Assembly: GCF_000372745.1 (NCBI RefSeq)
Contig: NZ_KB889706.1
Span: forward strand, 756 to 49,750
Direction of reading: 5' to 3'
Length of the DNA stretch: 48,995 nucleotides
Origin: Embleya scabrispora DSM 41855
Lineage (GTDB): Bacteria > Actinomycetota > Actinomycetes > Streptomycetales > Streptomycetaceae
The notes beneath the pieces are model-generated. The model did not search any database. It worked only from the letters and a program-made list of their open reading frames with translations, and was not told the origin of the DNA. The number at the start of each line of letters is the position of its first letter. The first letter of the stretch is position 1. This document shows, piece by piece, positions 34,092 through 42,838 of the stretch. The position numbers and the translations under genes were made by a program.

Positions 34092-35288
34092 TCATGCGTT
34101 GCTGCGTCGCTCCGGAGGCTCGAGCTGGTACTTCCTGTCCTCCCGCAGGAGCGTCCAGAGCATCCTGATCTGGCGCCGCGCAACGCAGATGACAGCAGCC
34201 GAATGCCGCATTCCCTGGGCGCGTTTCCGGTTGTAGTAGTCGCGATCCCGTTGATGATGGAAACAGGCGGCCTGGGCGGTAAGGAAGAGGGCCCTCTGCA
34301 AGGGACGGCTGTATCTCTTCGGCCTAACGTTGACGCCCGTCCTTGTCCCGGAATCGCGCGAGACGGGCACCATTCCGGCGGCCGAAGCGAAATGCCCCTC
34401 CGTGGCGTAGGCCGAGAAGTCGCCGGCCGCGACGAGGAGTTCAGCGGCCAGGATGTGTCCCATGCCGGGCATCGACAGCAGGATGGGCCCCTGGGGATGC
34501 TCGTTGAGCATCTTTTCCATCTGCTTCTCGGCCCTGGCAATCCGCTCGGTGAGGTTCAGGATGCTGTTTGCCAAGTCTTCGATGATCTGGGCGGCGGCAT
34601 CCTCGCCAGGCAGCGAGGTCTGCTGAGCTTTCGCCGCCTCGATGGCCAACTCCGCGACGCCGTGGGGCAGTCGAACGCCTCGCTTGGCGAGCCATGCCGT
34701 CAGCCGGCTGTGTCCCATTCTGCGAAGTGCGGCCGGCGTCTGGAACCCGGTCAGCAGCACCATGGCGCCCTTGTGTGCGGAGAAGTTGAACGCGCGCTCC
34801 AGGGCGGGGAAGACCCCGGTGAGGGTGTCTCGCATCCGGTTGTAGGCGCGGGTGCGGTCCCGCACCAGGTCGGTGCGGTGCGATGTGAGCAAGGTGAGGT
34901 CGGACATGATCTGAGCTGGGATCTTGAGGTCCGAGAGCCGGTCTGCGGCGAAGACGGACGTCCTGGCGATGACGTGCGCGTCGTTGGCGTCGGTCTTGTT
35001 CTCGCTCCCGAGGGCCCTCGACATCTGCTTGACCAGGGTGCCGCTGATGTACCGCGGGTTCTGGCCGTGGGCAATAAGGAGTGCCACCAGCAGAGAGGAA
35101 GGGCTGCTGGAGATGTCGATGGCCCAGTTCACCTTCGGTGCCAGGCCGAGGATTTCACCAAGGCCGGCCAGGATCTCGTCTTCGCCGTTGATGATCTTCT
35201 TCGACAACAGCGTCTTTCCGGTCGCGTCCACGGCGCAGGCCCAGTGGTGGCCCTTTCCTGCGTCGATTCCGACCCAAACTTCGTTCAT
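34092..35288 (-). CDS. IS110-family transposase
   Basis: This 398-aa recombinase has an N-terminal RuvC-like DEDD domain (VWVGIDAGKGHHWACAVD with the first aspartate at 9, then NWAIDISSSPS and ENKTDANDAHVIA). A central coiled-coil and a C-terminal transposase_20 domain follow, with SMPGMGHILAAELLVAAGDF and FASAAGMVPVSRDSGTRTG, where the family's serine nucleophile lies. Start MNEVWVG at 35288 was chosen over an upstream low-complexity extension. It appears intact. Confidence 0.92.
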   Translation of the reverse strand: MNEVWVGIDAGKGHHWACAVDATGKTLLSKKIINGEDEILAGLGEILGLAPKVNWAIDISSSPSSLLVALLIAHGQNPRYISGTLVKQMSRALGSENKTDANDAHVIARTSVFAADRLSDLKIPAQIMSDLTLLTSHRTDLVRDRTRAYNRMRDTLTGVFPALERAFNFSAHKGAMVLLTGFQTPAALRRMGHSRLTAWLAKRGVRLPHGVAELAIEAAKAQQTSLPGEDAAAQIIEDLANSILNLTERIARAEKQMEKMLNEHPQGPILLSMPGMGHILAAELLVAAGDFSAYATEGHFASAAGMVPVSRDSGTRTGVNVRPKRYSRPLQRALFLTAQAACFHHQRDRDYYNRKRAQGMRHSAAVICVARRQIRMLWTLLREDRKYQLEPPERRSNA

Positions 35289-35640
35289 CCCCACCCTGCG
35301 GCCCCTCCCGGATTTCGGTCTTCTGGCCGGCAGGGCGCTCACTCGCTGAGTCCGTACAGAGCGGCTCAACCGCATCTCTCAATAAGCAAGTACGAGCGAC
35401 CCGGAGGCCAGCCGGACCAGTCGCTGCGAGCCCCCGAAGGGCAGACCGAAGCTAGCCGCATCTGGCCTCCCGGCCACGAATCAGAACGATTGGATAGCCC
35501 TGAAGATGTGGTCGTGTGATCAACGCCACAGCGAAGTCGCGGTGAATGTCGAGAACAGTGTTTCGGTGACTCGAGAAGAACCCGGGCGGTTGCCCACCTG
35601 TCTCGTCCATAAGAAAGCGGCCGAGCCGCAGCTCTCAATC
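35289..35640 (-). ncRNA. Possible IS110 guide (bridge/seek) RNA region
   Basis: IS110 elements encode a structured guide RNA in the non-coding end upstream of the transposase. This roughly 350-bp stretch has no gene, has several GC arms, and holds two of the three CTCTCAAT copies, so it is where that RNA should lie. The boundaries are not determined. Confidence 0.4.
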
Positions 35641-35904
35641 AGCAGCGAAGGCGAGCCACCGGAGATTCCGGCCGCCCATCGCCGCCCGGGTCGCGAGACA
35701 CCATAGGACAGCGAGGACGGCCCCGGGGCGCAGTTCAGGCAGCTTCACTGGTACGGACCGAAGCGATCGGGTTTTCGGGGTCGGGACTCGGTAGCGTGGT
35801 GTCTCACGGTGGAATCATTCCGGTTGGTCTGGGAGTGGTTGCCCTACCAAGGTGGTTCGGCAGGTGACCAACCTCTTCGCGGACAGGACGCGAGGAAAGA
35901 ACTT

Positions 35905-35999
35905 GCTGGTCAGGCAGCATTCAGGAAGGCTTTTTGCCTCAATAGCCGAATTAACATTACGAAATGGCATTGCTCCCAGAAACGTGTAGGTCGGGAAGG
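35905..35999 (+). promoter_or_regulatory. CRISPR leader of array 2
   Basis: This is homologous to the leaders of arrays 1 and 3: TGGTCAGG, GCATTCAGGAAGG, TTTTTGCCTCAATAGCC, an AT-rich ATTACGAAATGGCA block and GGTCGGGAAG before the first repeat. Nothing is recognised between 35641 and 35904. Confidence 0.8.
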
Positions 36000-36210
36000 G
36001 AAGTCCCCACGCGGGTGGGGGTGAGCCGTTCTTCCTCGACCTGGTCGAGCGCACGCTGTTGAAGTCCCCACGCGGGTGGGGGTGAGCCGCCTGGGCCGGA
36101 TGCCCCAACTACACCGAGCCCGAAGTCCCCACGCGGGTGGGGGTGAGCCGACCGGCGGGCGGGCGTCGAGGACCGCGTTCACGAAGTCCCTACGCAGATC
36201 TCGAAAGGGC
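36000..36210 (+). CRISPR. CRISPR array 2, short, degenerate last repeat
   Basis: Repeats start at 36000, 36061 and 36122 (28 bp, exact 61-bp period; loop form ACGCGGG). A degenerate terminal repeat lies at 36183 (GAAGTCCCTACGCAGATCTC). It holds three spacers. The decayed end repeat marks the leader-distal side, so this is a complete but very small array. Confidence 0.93.
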
Positions 36211-37072
36211 CTTTGCCGCCCACACGCGCACGCGACACCTCAACTCATAGGTAGACATAGCAGATTAGATGCTTACAAAATTCTTGATAAGCATGAAGTA
36301 ATCAGTATGGGATTTTCCGGCCAGTCGGTCTGGCGACGGACATGATCGCCATGCGGGAGCGCGGATTTTGAGGTGCCAACTACCTCGCCCCTCTGCGCCC
36401 GCGGCGGACCCCACGAGTCGTCGTTCGCGCCATCGACCGGTCACGTCCTGCTGTTCAGCTACTGCCTTGACCGACGGGTACCTGACGCGGGGGAAGGTAA
36501 ATTTCACCACGTACCGGGCGATATTTCTTGTACTCGTTACGGTGAAGAGCCAACCGTACCGGCCACGCGTTCTGCCCCTTCAGCGGCTTAGACGGCTTGT
36601 GCAAGGCTGGCCCTGCTTATCCCAGTACGCCACAGTAGGCAGGGGCCCGGTACTTGCAAGTGACCTCTATGGGATCGGTGCCTGCATCGTCCGGAACCGG
36701 ATCGGAGTGCGCACCCGCCGCACCGTCACTCACGGTGCGGAACCGCCGGGCGAGACACACGCTCATCGGCGCGGCCCTGGACTGATACCAACGTCGGGCT
36801 GGGAATGGCTCCCGACGAGCTTCCTACCACCGAGATGGCGAGCCCGATCTTCATCGCAGCGACTTTTGTCTCACCGCGCTCAAGCCTCGCGGATTGGTTC
36901 GCAGGACCGCGGAGTGTCAACACCGCCCAGGTCCGAGGGGCTTCGGGGCGTCCGGCGATCCACGTGGACGGTGCCACGGGCCGGTTGCTGATGGCAATCC
37001 GACTGGTCAGGCCAATCCACGTCGGACGCTCGATCTAGACTGCTGAAATTCCGCCGTCGTCGAGAGGTATCC
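36211..37072. other. Gene-free region after array 2
   Basis: About 860 bp with no convincing gene. Open frames here have atypical composition and no start context. It includes a short AT-rich patch near 36240-36310. Probably decayed mobile DNA. Confidence 0.45.
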
Positions 37073-37576
37073 ATGCGTCCCATGCGATTCGAGCCGTGGT
37101 TGGCCGAACTGCTCAAACAGTCCGGTGCAGTTACCGACGTTGCCGTTCGTACCGAGGCCGAGGAGCAGCAGACCCCTCGACCGGGGCCGTACGGGGTCTC
37201 GCTCCGTCTGCGCAACGGCGCCACGGTCGATCTGGGCATCACTGCGGAATCAGCTCCGGGGGATCGGTACTCGGAGCCGGAACAGATCATCGAGGGACCG
37301 CCACCGGCACGCATCGAATCTGTGCCGGCGATTGATGGAGCCAAGGTGAAGGTCTCCGACATCGAAGCCTGGCTGGGCGCTCTGACAGTCAACAGCGGAA
37401 GCTCCGAGCTGCGAACGCTGAGCACGCGCTATTCGCAGGAGGAGCCGATCGGGACGATCCCTTATGGTCTCGAACTTCGCTGGCACAGCGGAGCGAAAAT
37501 TCGCGTGAACTTCCAGCACGCCTACAGCTCTGGCAGTCGCCCTGGCGCGGCGTATCAGTGTCCCGACACCATCTGA
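37073..37576 (+). CDS. Hypothetical protein
   Basis: A 167-aa soluble protein of unknown family: EPWLAELLKQSGAVTDVAVRTEAEEQQ..., VSLRLRNGATVDLGITAESAPGD, then a second repeat-like LELRWHSGAKIRVNFQHA. The two similar strand pairs suggest a duplicated beta-rich unit. A GAGAGG Shine-Dalgarno sequence precedes the ATG by 6 bases. Good codon use supports coding. Confidence 0.6.
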   Translation: MRPMRFEPWLAELLKQSGAVTDVAVRTEAEEQQTPRPGPYGVSLRLRNGATVDLGITAESAPGDRYSEPEQIIEGPPPARIESVPAIDGAKVKVSDIEAWLGALTVNSGSSELRTLSTRYSQEEPIGTIPYGLELRWHSGAKIRVNFQHAYSSGSRPGAAYQCPDTI

Positions 37577-37812
37577 ATCATCGAGGAACAGCGCGCCCTC
37601 GCACGTACCTCCGTCAGGAAGGCAAGCGATGGCATCGGAGTGGCAATGCACGACGTGTAAACAAAGAGTTGGCGTGGACCAGAATGGAAAAGCCAATAAG
37701 CACACGATTCCGGGCAATCCGAATAAATGGTGCTCCGGTAGCACTGTTGAGCCCGCTCCGTAGCGGCGCCGTCGGAAGCCCCACTCGGACTGCGGCGCCA
37801 CACTGTCGGCAT

Positions 37813-37862
37813 GGGCGTGGCCCGAGCCATTACCCGATCGGGTAATGGCTCGGGCCACGCCC
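37813..37862. repeat. 50-bp perfect palindrome
   Basis: The 25-bp arm (starting GGGCGTGGCCCGAGCC, then ATTACCCGA) is followed by its exact reverse complement, centred on CGATCG at 37837/37838. There is no loop. It could be a terminator-like cruciform, a protein binding site or a remnant of a mobile-element end. Its inner CCATTACC/GGTAATGG differs from the parS core (CATTACG). Confidence 0.85.
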
Positions 37863-38246
37863 CATCCGGCCGCGGTGCGTCGAAGGTACGCGGAAGATGT
37901 ACTGAAGGCGCACGCTGGCACCCCGCCATCCCGACTGCGAAACGACTCCGGACGCGACGCGGCCCGCACCGCCGCCACGTTCCGCATCACACATTCAGCT
38001 GGATCGTGCACGTTTGTCTCGAACCGATCCTGCACCTGCTCCACCGTAGGCGACCGCGACGAGCACCACGGGCCGAGTTGTCACCTCCGCCACTCCAGCA
38101 CATCTTGGCAGGGCGCCGTCTCCGATCCGACACACGGATCTTCGCCGATCCCAACGTGTCCACCACGCCACGTTCGCGCGCTTGGGCGAACGTGACGAAG
38201 CCCGCACTCAAACCGGCGGGCCCCTGGAACGCGTCGCCCTGTGCGC

Positions 38247-38275
38247 CAAAGTCCCCACGCGGGTGACGACGAGCA
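38247..38275 (+). repeat. Lone degenerate CRISPR repeat
   Basis: AAAGTCCCCACGCGGGTGAC and the following bases match the array 2 repeat over its first 18 positions, then diverge. There is no neighbour at 61 bp. Confidence 0.5.
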
Positions 38276-38464
38276 CAGTCGCGGTCGTCGTTGAGTGTGG
38301 CGCGCGGCAGGTGGATCGTGGTGGCGCGATCCGGCGGTGGGTCCCGGCGTGAGGCCAATCGGAATCCTCGGCGGGGAGGGTTCGGATCCGGCACGCGTAC
38401 GTACTGTGGCCATGTCGGCGCGGTATCGTGGCCACGATGTTTCCGTGGCCCTGGGAACCTGGGA

Positions 38465-38809
38465 GTGGCACATCCGTGGCCACTACCCGGGAAGCCGACC
38501 CCGTCGGCCCTGTTCGTCAAGCGCCTGGGGAAGTGGAACTCCCAGAGCCGGGAGGAGTGTCCGGAAATCCGGCAGCTCGGCAATGGCGACATCGCCGTGA
38601 TCAGCCGGGATCTGACCGCAGTTTACGGTTCGCGGTTGCCGGAAGGTGTGACGCTCGGGGTCGGCGAACGGCTCGTCGTCCTACCCGGCGCCAAGCTCAG
38701 CGCGGCGAAGCCGGACATCCGGTCGGCAGACGATGTCGGGTTCGCCGGCCCGTATCGGCGCGCCGATCGGCGTCTTCCCTCCGGCCATGGGCTCCGGAGC
38801 GGCACGTGA
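38465..38809 (+). CDS. Hypothetical actinobacterial protein
   Basis: The central block (ALFVKRLGKWNSQSREECPEIRQLGNGDIAVISRDLTAVYGSRLPEGVTLGVGERLVVLPGAKLSAAKPDI) resembles a small protein family that is common and uncharacterised in streptomycetes. A GTG at 38465 gives 114 aa. The C-terminal 20 residues look random, suggesting that the original end has been lost. Confidence 0.5.
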   Translation: MAHPWPLPGKPTPSALFVKRLGKWNSQSREECPEIRQLGNGDIAVISRDLTAVYGSRLPEGVTLGVGERLVVLPGAKLSAAKPDIRSADDVGFAGPYRRADRRLPSGHGLRSGT

Positions 38810-38872
38810 GGAACGGATCGGCGTGCGATTGCCGCCGACTCATGGGCCCGTTGATCGGGGGCTTCCGGGGGA

Positions 38873-39350
38873 TCAACCAGTGTTTGCTGCCGCTGCGGTG
38901 TCGGTCCGGGGCCGGTGGCCGGCGGGCTTGAGGCCGGACATCTCGATGACGTGCCCTGCTGCTCGGCGCGGGTCTCCAACGAACGTCTTGTTCAACTCGT
39001 TCCACAGCTCCGGAAGAAGCTCGGCGAGGGTGTCGAGCGCTGCGTCCTGCCTGCTGTCCGTCGCGAAGATGTCGACGGCGTAGGTACGCCACTCGGGACG
39101 CTCCAGGAGCATGTTGCGGATGGCGCGGGTCAGTATTTGTCAGTCACATGAAGCGTTTGACCACGAAGTTGACCTGGAGGCATTCGCCGCGGGACTCGGT
39201 CTCGTGCCACCAGCCGCGTGGCACGAAGACCAGGCCGCCAGCCGCGATGTCCACGATGTGGGCGTCTTTGGGCATGGAGGTGGGGAACGGTCGCTGATCG
39301 GCCAGCCGCGTGCCGATGCTGTCGGGCTTCTCGTACGGAGCGGGGAAGCA
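38873..39350 (-). pseudogene. Broken cupin/JmjC-like protein gene
   Basis: Minus-strand sequence from 39350 encodes NQCFPAPYEKPDSIG...AAGGLVFVPRGWWHETESRGECLQVNFVVKRFM, the second half of a JmjC-type cupin with the WWHE metal-site context, and then stops at 39144. The reading continues in another frame as LTRAIRNMLLERPEWRTYAVDIF...LPELWNELNKT to 38873. One frameshift near 39140 and the missing N-terminal half, whose place is taken by relic CRISPR repeats, make it a pseudogene. Confidence 0.6.
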
Positions 39351-39387
39351 CTGATTCACCTGGTTGCGGATGTGACGGTTGGGGGCC

Positions 39388-39650
39388 AGCCGCCACTCGC
39401 GAGTGGGGGTGAGTCGTTCTCCAGCGCGTACACGATGCCGTTGCCCGGGAAGTCCCCACGTGGGTGGGGGTGAGCCGGGCGTCATTGAAACGTTCGTACA
39501 GGAGTCGCTGGCAGGTGGGGGTGAGCCGCCCCGCCCGGTGACACGGCCGAGGTCTCGGCCGAAGTGCCCATGCGGGTGAGGGTGAGCCGCCGTACCAGCC
39601 TGTCCCGAAGTCGATCGCCGGCGAACTCCCCACGCGGGTTGGGGTGACCA
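39388..39650 (+). CRISPR. Relic CRISPR array with decayed repeats
   Basis: Five degenerate repeats start near 39388, 39449, 39501, 39561 and 39623. The second is near-intact (GAAGTCCCCACGTGGGTGG...TGAGCC); the others carry several substitutions or a 1-bp deletion. Spacing is 61, 52, 60 and 62 bp instead of a constant 61. No leader is visible. It is a decaying type I-E-like array, probably inactive. Confidence 0.75.
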
Positions 39651-40051
39651 AGGCCCTTGCAGCCTGGCGGTGTCGTCGTAGCCGCAGGAGTGTCGCGGCG
39701 AACGCCGATCCGTTTGGCGAGGTTGATGCCGAACCGGTCGGCGATCGCAAGAAGCTGCCCGATCCGATCGATCTGTCGGCGCCCGACCTCTGCCGACTTC
39801 GGTTCCTGGCCTCGGTCGTCGGCAGCGGTGGAATGCGGATCCGTGTGGATGTTGCATGAGGGAAAGGTGCGCTCTCCTGTCCCCTTATAGGAGTAGGGAA
39901 CGCGACGGACTCATCCATCAAGTCCCTTACACTCCAGTGGACTTGCCGATGTCGGCGTCGACCGTATGGCGACACCGTCCAAAGGTACGGCAGGTTCGAA
40001 CACAGTGGGGCCCGACGTACAGCCGTCAGGTACCCAGAGAGGCAGCATCCC
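39651..40051. other. Intergenic, promoter region of the HTH gene
   Basis: 400 bp with no gene recognised. The last part should hold the promoter of the 40052 gene. An AGAGAGG ribosome site is present before its TTG start. Confidence 0.4.
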
Positions 40052-40585
40052 TTGCTGAAGCTCGACGACGTGCGCGTTGCGACGCTCACTGATTTGTATG
40101 AACTGGTTGGGCGTGGAAGCGCCGATCTGGATCGGCTCGACACGATCGACACGGCGTTGTGTCTGACGCTCGGTGAGAAGCGGGCGGCCGAATCGCCCGA
40201 CGTCCTCATGCGCAACGTGCTGAGTGACGCCCGACGTACGATCTCGCGTTCCCGGGCAAGCGCCCGGAAGGCCGCAGCGAAACACCCCCTGAGCGACCAC
40301 GCCCGCAAGCGCGTGCGCCAAGTCGGCAACGACGGCGCCGAAGTGGTGGAACTCATCACCCACGAGACGCCCGAGTCGCATGCTCTCGTTGCCGAGACCC
40401 TCGACGAGCTCGCCGTGTTCGCGGCGGGGCTCGGGGAGCACGGACCGGCTTGTCTTCGCGGCTTGTTGAGCGACCGGACACTGGCGCAGACGGCCCATGA
40501 GGCCTGCGTGTCCGTGGCCACCGTCGAGCGCACCAGGAAGGCGCTTCGGGCCCACACGAAACATCTTCTCGACACCACCCCCTGA
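40052..40585 (+). CDS. Sigma-70 region 4-like HTH protein
   Basis: A 177-aa protein whose C-terminus (LRGLLSDRTLAQTAHEACVSVATVERTRKALRAHTKHLL) is a helix-turn-helix of sigma region 4 type. The N-terminal 120 residues are helical and basic. It has no sigma region 2. The TTG start at 40052 follows AGAGAGG; a GTG at 40070 is an alternative. It precedes the MORC-like ATPase by 158 bp on the same strand and may regulate, or be part of, that module. Confidence 0.55.
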   Translation: MLKLDDVRVATLTDLYELVGRGSADLDRLDTIDTALCLTLGEKRAAESPDVLMRNVLSDARRTISRSRASARKAAAKHPLSDHARKRVRQVGNDGAEVVELITHETPESHALVAETLDELAVFAAGLGEHGPACLRGLLSDRTLAQTAHEACVSVATVERTRKALRAHTKHLLDTTP

Positions 40586-40743
40586 CCGGACGGAGCCGGG
40601 GTCGGCGGTTACGTCGCGCCGCCTCGATCGGGTCCGACGCGCCGCGCGGACTCGATCGGGAGCCACCGCGACACCTTCGGCCGTCGCCCCGGCCTCTGCC
40701 CTGCCGATACCTCGCATCATCCTCCACGGGAGAACGAACAACG

Positions 40744-42468
40744 ATGTCCATGGACCAGAAACCGATTCCGGTGATGCTTTCCGGACAGGCTCTTACGAGC
40801 CTGCGCGAATCCGGCTTCAGCTTTCCCACCGCAGTCAGCGAGATCGTCGACAACAGCATTGAGGCGCGGGCAAACAACATCCATATCGTCATCGCGGAGT
40901 CGTATCGCGGCCGAAAGAAGGTCGTCGACGAGGTCGTTGTCGTCGACGACGGCGACGGCATGGATGACGAGACGCTGCAGCACTACATGCAGTTCGGCTT
41001 TTCGACGCGCTTCATGTCCACCAAGACCATCGGCAAGTTTGGGGTCGGTGCCAAACTGGCCGGACTCAGTGTCGGTACTCGCATCGAGGCGTGGACTCGG
41101 CACAAGGGCTCGGATGCCGTCCGGCACGTGATCTTCGACCTCCATGCAGTTACCAAAGCTGAGGAGAACGGCGAGGACCCGACCATCAAGCCCCCCGACA
41201 GCGAGGTACTTCCGGATCGCCTCCTGCCGTACTTTCCCGAGGGTTCCGGCACGCTGGTTTTGTGGTCTCAGATCGACAACGTGTCCGATGCACAGGGCCG
41301 CTGCACCCCTGACCATGTCCGCACCGAGCTCTCCAAGGAGATCTCGCGGGTGTTTCGCGATTTCCTTTGTGGTGGCATCCGAATCACGATCGATGGCACC
41401 ACGCTGTTGCCGCACGACCCCACCTTTCAGCGTTCGGGCACCTGGGCGGACCATGTCCTCGTCGAGGAAGCGACCCGGGTCGCCGGTGGACCGGACTCCG
41501 CAGAGACGCATTTCGAGGGGATGAAGTTCGTCGATAAGGTTTTCTCCGTCCCCGGAACGGACCACGAGATTCGTGTGGTCATCACGGTGGCTCCCCGTCA
41601 GGTCGTCCGCCCGCGGGGAAGGGGTGGTGACGAGTTGGCCAAGAAGCTTCGAGTCCCGGAGAACCAAGGTGCCATCAGCTTCATGCGTCTCGATCGAGAG
41701 ATCAGCTACACCAATGTTCCCAGACTGTTCCCCGATGGGGTTCTCGATCTCGATCGTTACATCGGCTTCGAGGTCTACTTCACGCCCGAGTTGGATCGCT
41801 CGATGGGTGTGCGCAACGTCAAGCGAGGTGCGGAACCGACTGACCAGATGCGCAAGACCCTGAGGAAAATCGCCCATGACTGGATTCCTTCGGCTCGCGA
41901 GGAAGTCGAGCGCATCTGGGGGGAGAAGGATCGAACGTTGAAACAGCGGACCGGCGAGCACGAGACGTTGGTCAAGGCCATCAATGACGCGGAACGCACG
42001 ATGCCCAAGAGCCGCGTGCAGGAGGTGCTCACACCGGCTGAAGAACTGATGGTGCTCGCTGATCTGGCGCACGACATCGGCAAGGAGAGCAAGGAGGAGC
42101 AGGAGGCCTACATCAAGCAGGTGAAGGGTCTCCCATTCCTCGTCGAGACGGTGAACGTTGCGGGCGATCAGTTGATTCTGCTGACCCACACAGCCGACCA
42201 GACGATCGTCCGCTTGAACTCACGGCATCGTTTCTATCGAGAGATGTACGAACCGCTGAAGACGATGGCCCTTGAGGCCGGCTCGGCGGGCAATCCCCAG
42301 AATGCGGCGACGGCCAGGCGCGCCGTCGAGGCGATTCTGTTGCTGCTGGTGGCATACGCCAAGGCCGAGGCGCAACACCCCACCCCCACCGAGGAATTCA
42401 AACCACTGCGTACGCTGTGGGGCATGTTTACCGAACTCTACATGTCTAAGATCAAGGACATTTTCTAG
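40744..42468 (+). CDS. MORC/MutL-type GHKL ATPase
   Basis: A 574-aa ATPase of the HSP90/MutL/MORC superfamily. Bergerat motifs are clear: N box EIVDNSIEA (E33, N37), G1 box VVDDGDGMD (65-73) and G2 box TIGKFGVGAKLAGLS (about 96-110). A beta-rich middle domain and a long charged helical region (about 385-480) follow. Prokaryotic MORC-like ATPases are known next to restriction endonucleases in predicted defence systems, and an Mrr-type nuclease follows here. A DNA-clamping ATPase role is likely. It is not MutL itself, because the C-terminal MutL domain is absent. Confidence 0.8.
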   Translation: MSMDQKPIPVMLSGQALTSLRESGFSFPTAVSEIVDNSIEARANNIHIVIAESYRGRKKVVDEVVVVDDGDGMDDETLQHYMQFGFSTRFMSTKTIGKFGVGAKLAGLSVGTRIEAWTRHKGSDAVRHVIFDLHAVTKAEENGEDPTIKPPDSEVLPDRLLPYFPEGSGTLVLWSQIDNVSDAQGRCTPDHVRTELSKEISRVFRDFLCGGIRITIDGTTLLPHDPTFQRSGTWADHVLVEEATRVAGGPDSAETHFEGMKFVDKVFSVPGTDHEIRVVITVAPRQVVRPRGRGGDELAKKLRVPENQGAISFMRLDREISYTNVPRLFPDGVLDLDRYIGFEVYFTPELDRSMGVRNVKRGAEPTDQMRKTLRKIAHDWIPSAREEVERIWGEKDRTLKQRTGEHETLVKAINDAERTMPKSRVQEVLTPAEELMVLADLAHDIGKESKEEQEAYIKQVKGLPFLVETVNVAGDQLILLTHTADQTIVRLNSRHRFYREMYEPLKTMALEAGSAGNPQNAATARRAVEAILLLLVAYAKAEAQHPTPTEEFKPLRTLWGMFTELYMSKIKDIF

Positions 42469-42838
42469 TCGTCACCGCGCGGACTCACGGCGGAGAATCG
42501 GGTCCGCGATGGCGGATCGATCGAGGGAACCGGCGGGCGGGGGCGGTTCTGCGACTTTGGAACAGCCTGCGCGACGACCGGGTTTCCGGCGAGGCGCGAG
42601 GGGTGAGGACGGACGGCCGTCGAGGGCGTCGGCGTTCCACCATGCCCAACCAAGATGTTCATGTGCGGAGCTGTGCATGTGAAGGGCGAACCCCGTTGTC
42701 AACGCGGGGAGTCGACGGTTGCGCACGCAAGGGACGTGTCGGTGACGGCCGATACGTTGCAAGGTCAGGTGATGTCCGACGTCTCGGTTGTGTTCGGGAC
42801 ATCGACGGTGACGAGCGGCAAGGGAAGAACACGCAGGC
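42469..42838. other. Intergenic between the ATPase and nuclease genes
   Basis: 370 bp with no recognisable gene. The gap is large for a strict operon, so the nuclease may have its own promoter. Confidence 0.4.

Larger units (their letters stand above)
34055..35640 (-). mobile_element. IS110-family insertion sequence
   Basis: An IS110-type transposase gene with no usual terminal inverted repeats, as expected for the group. The limits are estimated from CTCTCAAT at 34055-34062 and again at 35376-35383 and 35632-35639; these three copies may be core or guide-related sequence. The element separates the replication operon from CRISPR array 2. Confidence 0.6.
37577..38464. other. Decayed region without intact genes
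   Basis: About 890 bp with no supported gene. It holds the 50-bp palindrome at 37813-37862 and a lone CRISPR-repeat relic at 38247-38275. Open frames on both strands appear to be shadows. Confidence 0.45.

Noticed and set aside
36000-36210. Array 2 as an ordinary tandem repeat
   Set aside because: The exact 61-bp period, shared leader and stem-loop repeat make it CRISPR.
36368-36991. 207-aa plus-strand open frame
   Set aside because: It has no start context, composition not matching neighbours, and no recognisable motif.
37250-38044. 264-aa minus-strand open frame
   Set aside because: It overlaps the better-supported 37073 gene and the 50-bp palindrome and has no domain-like features.
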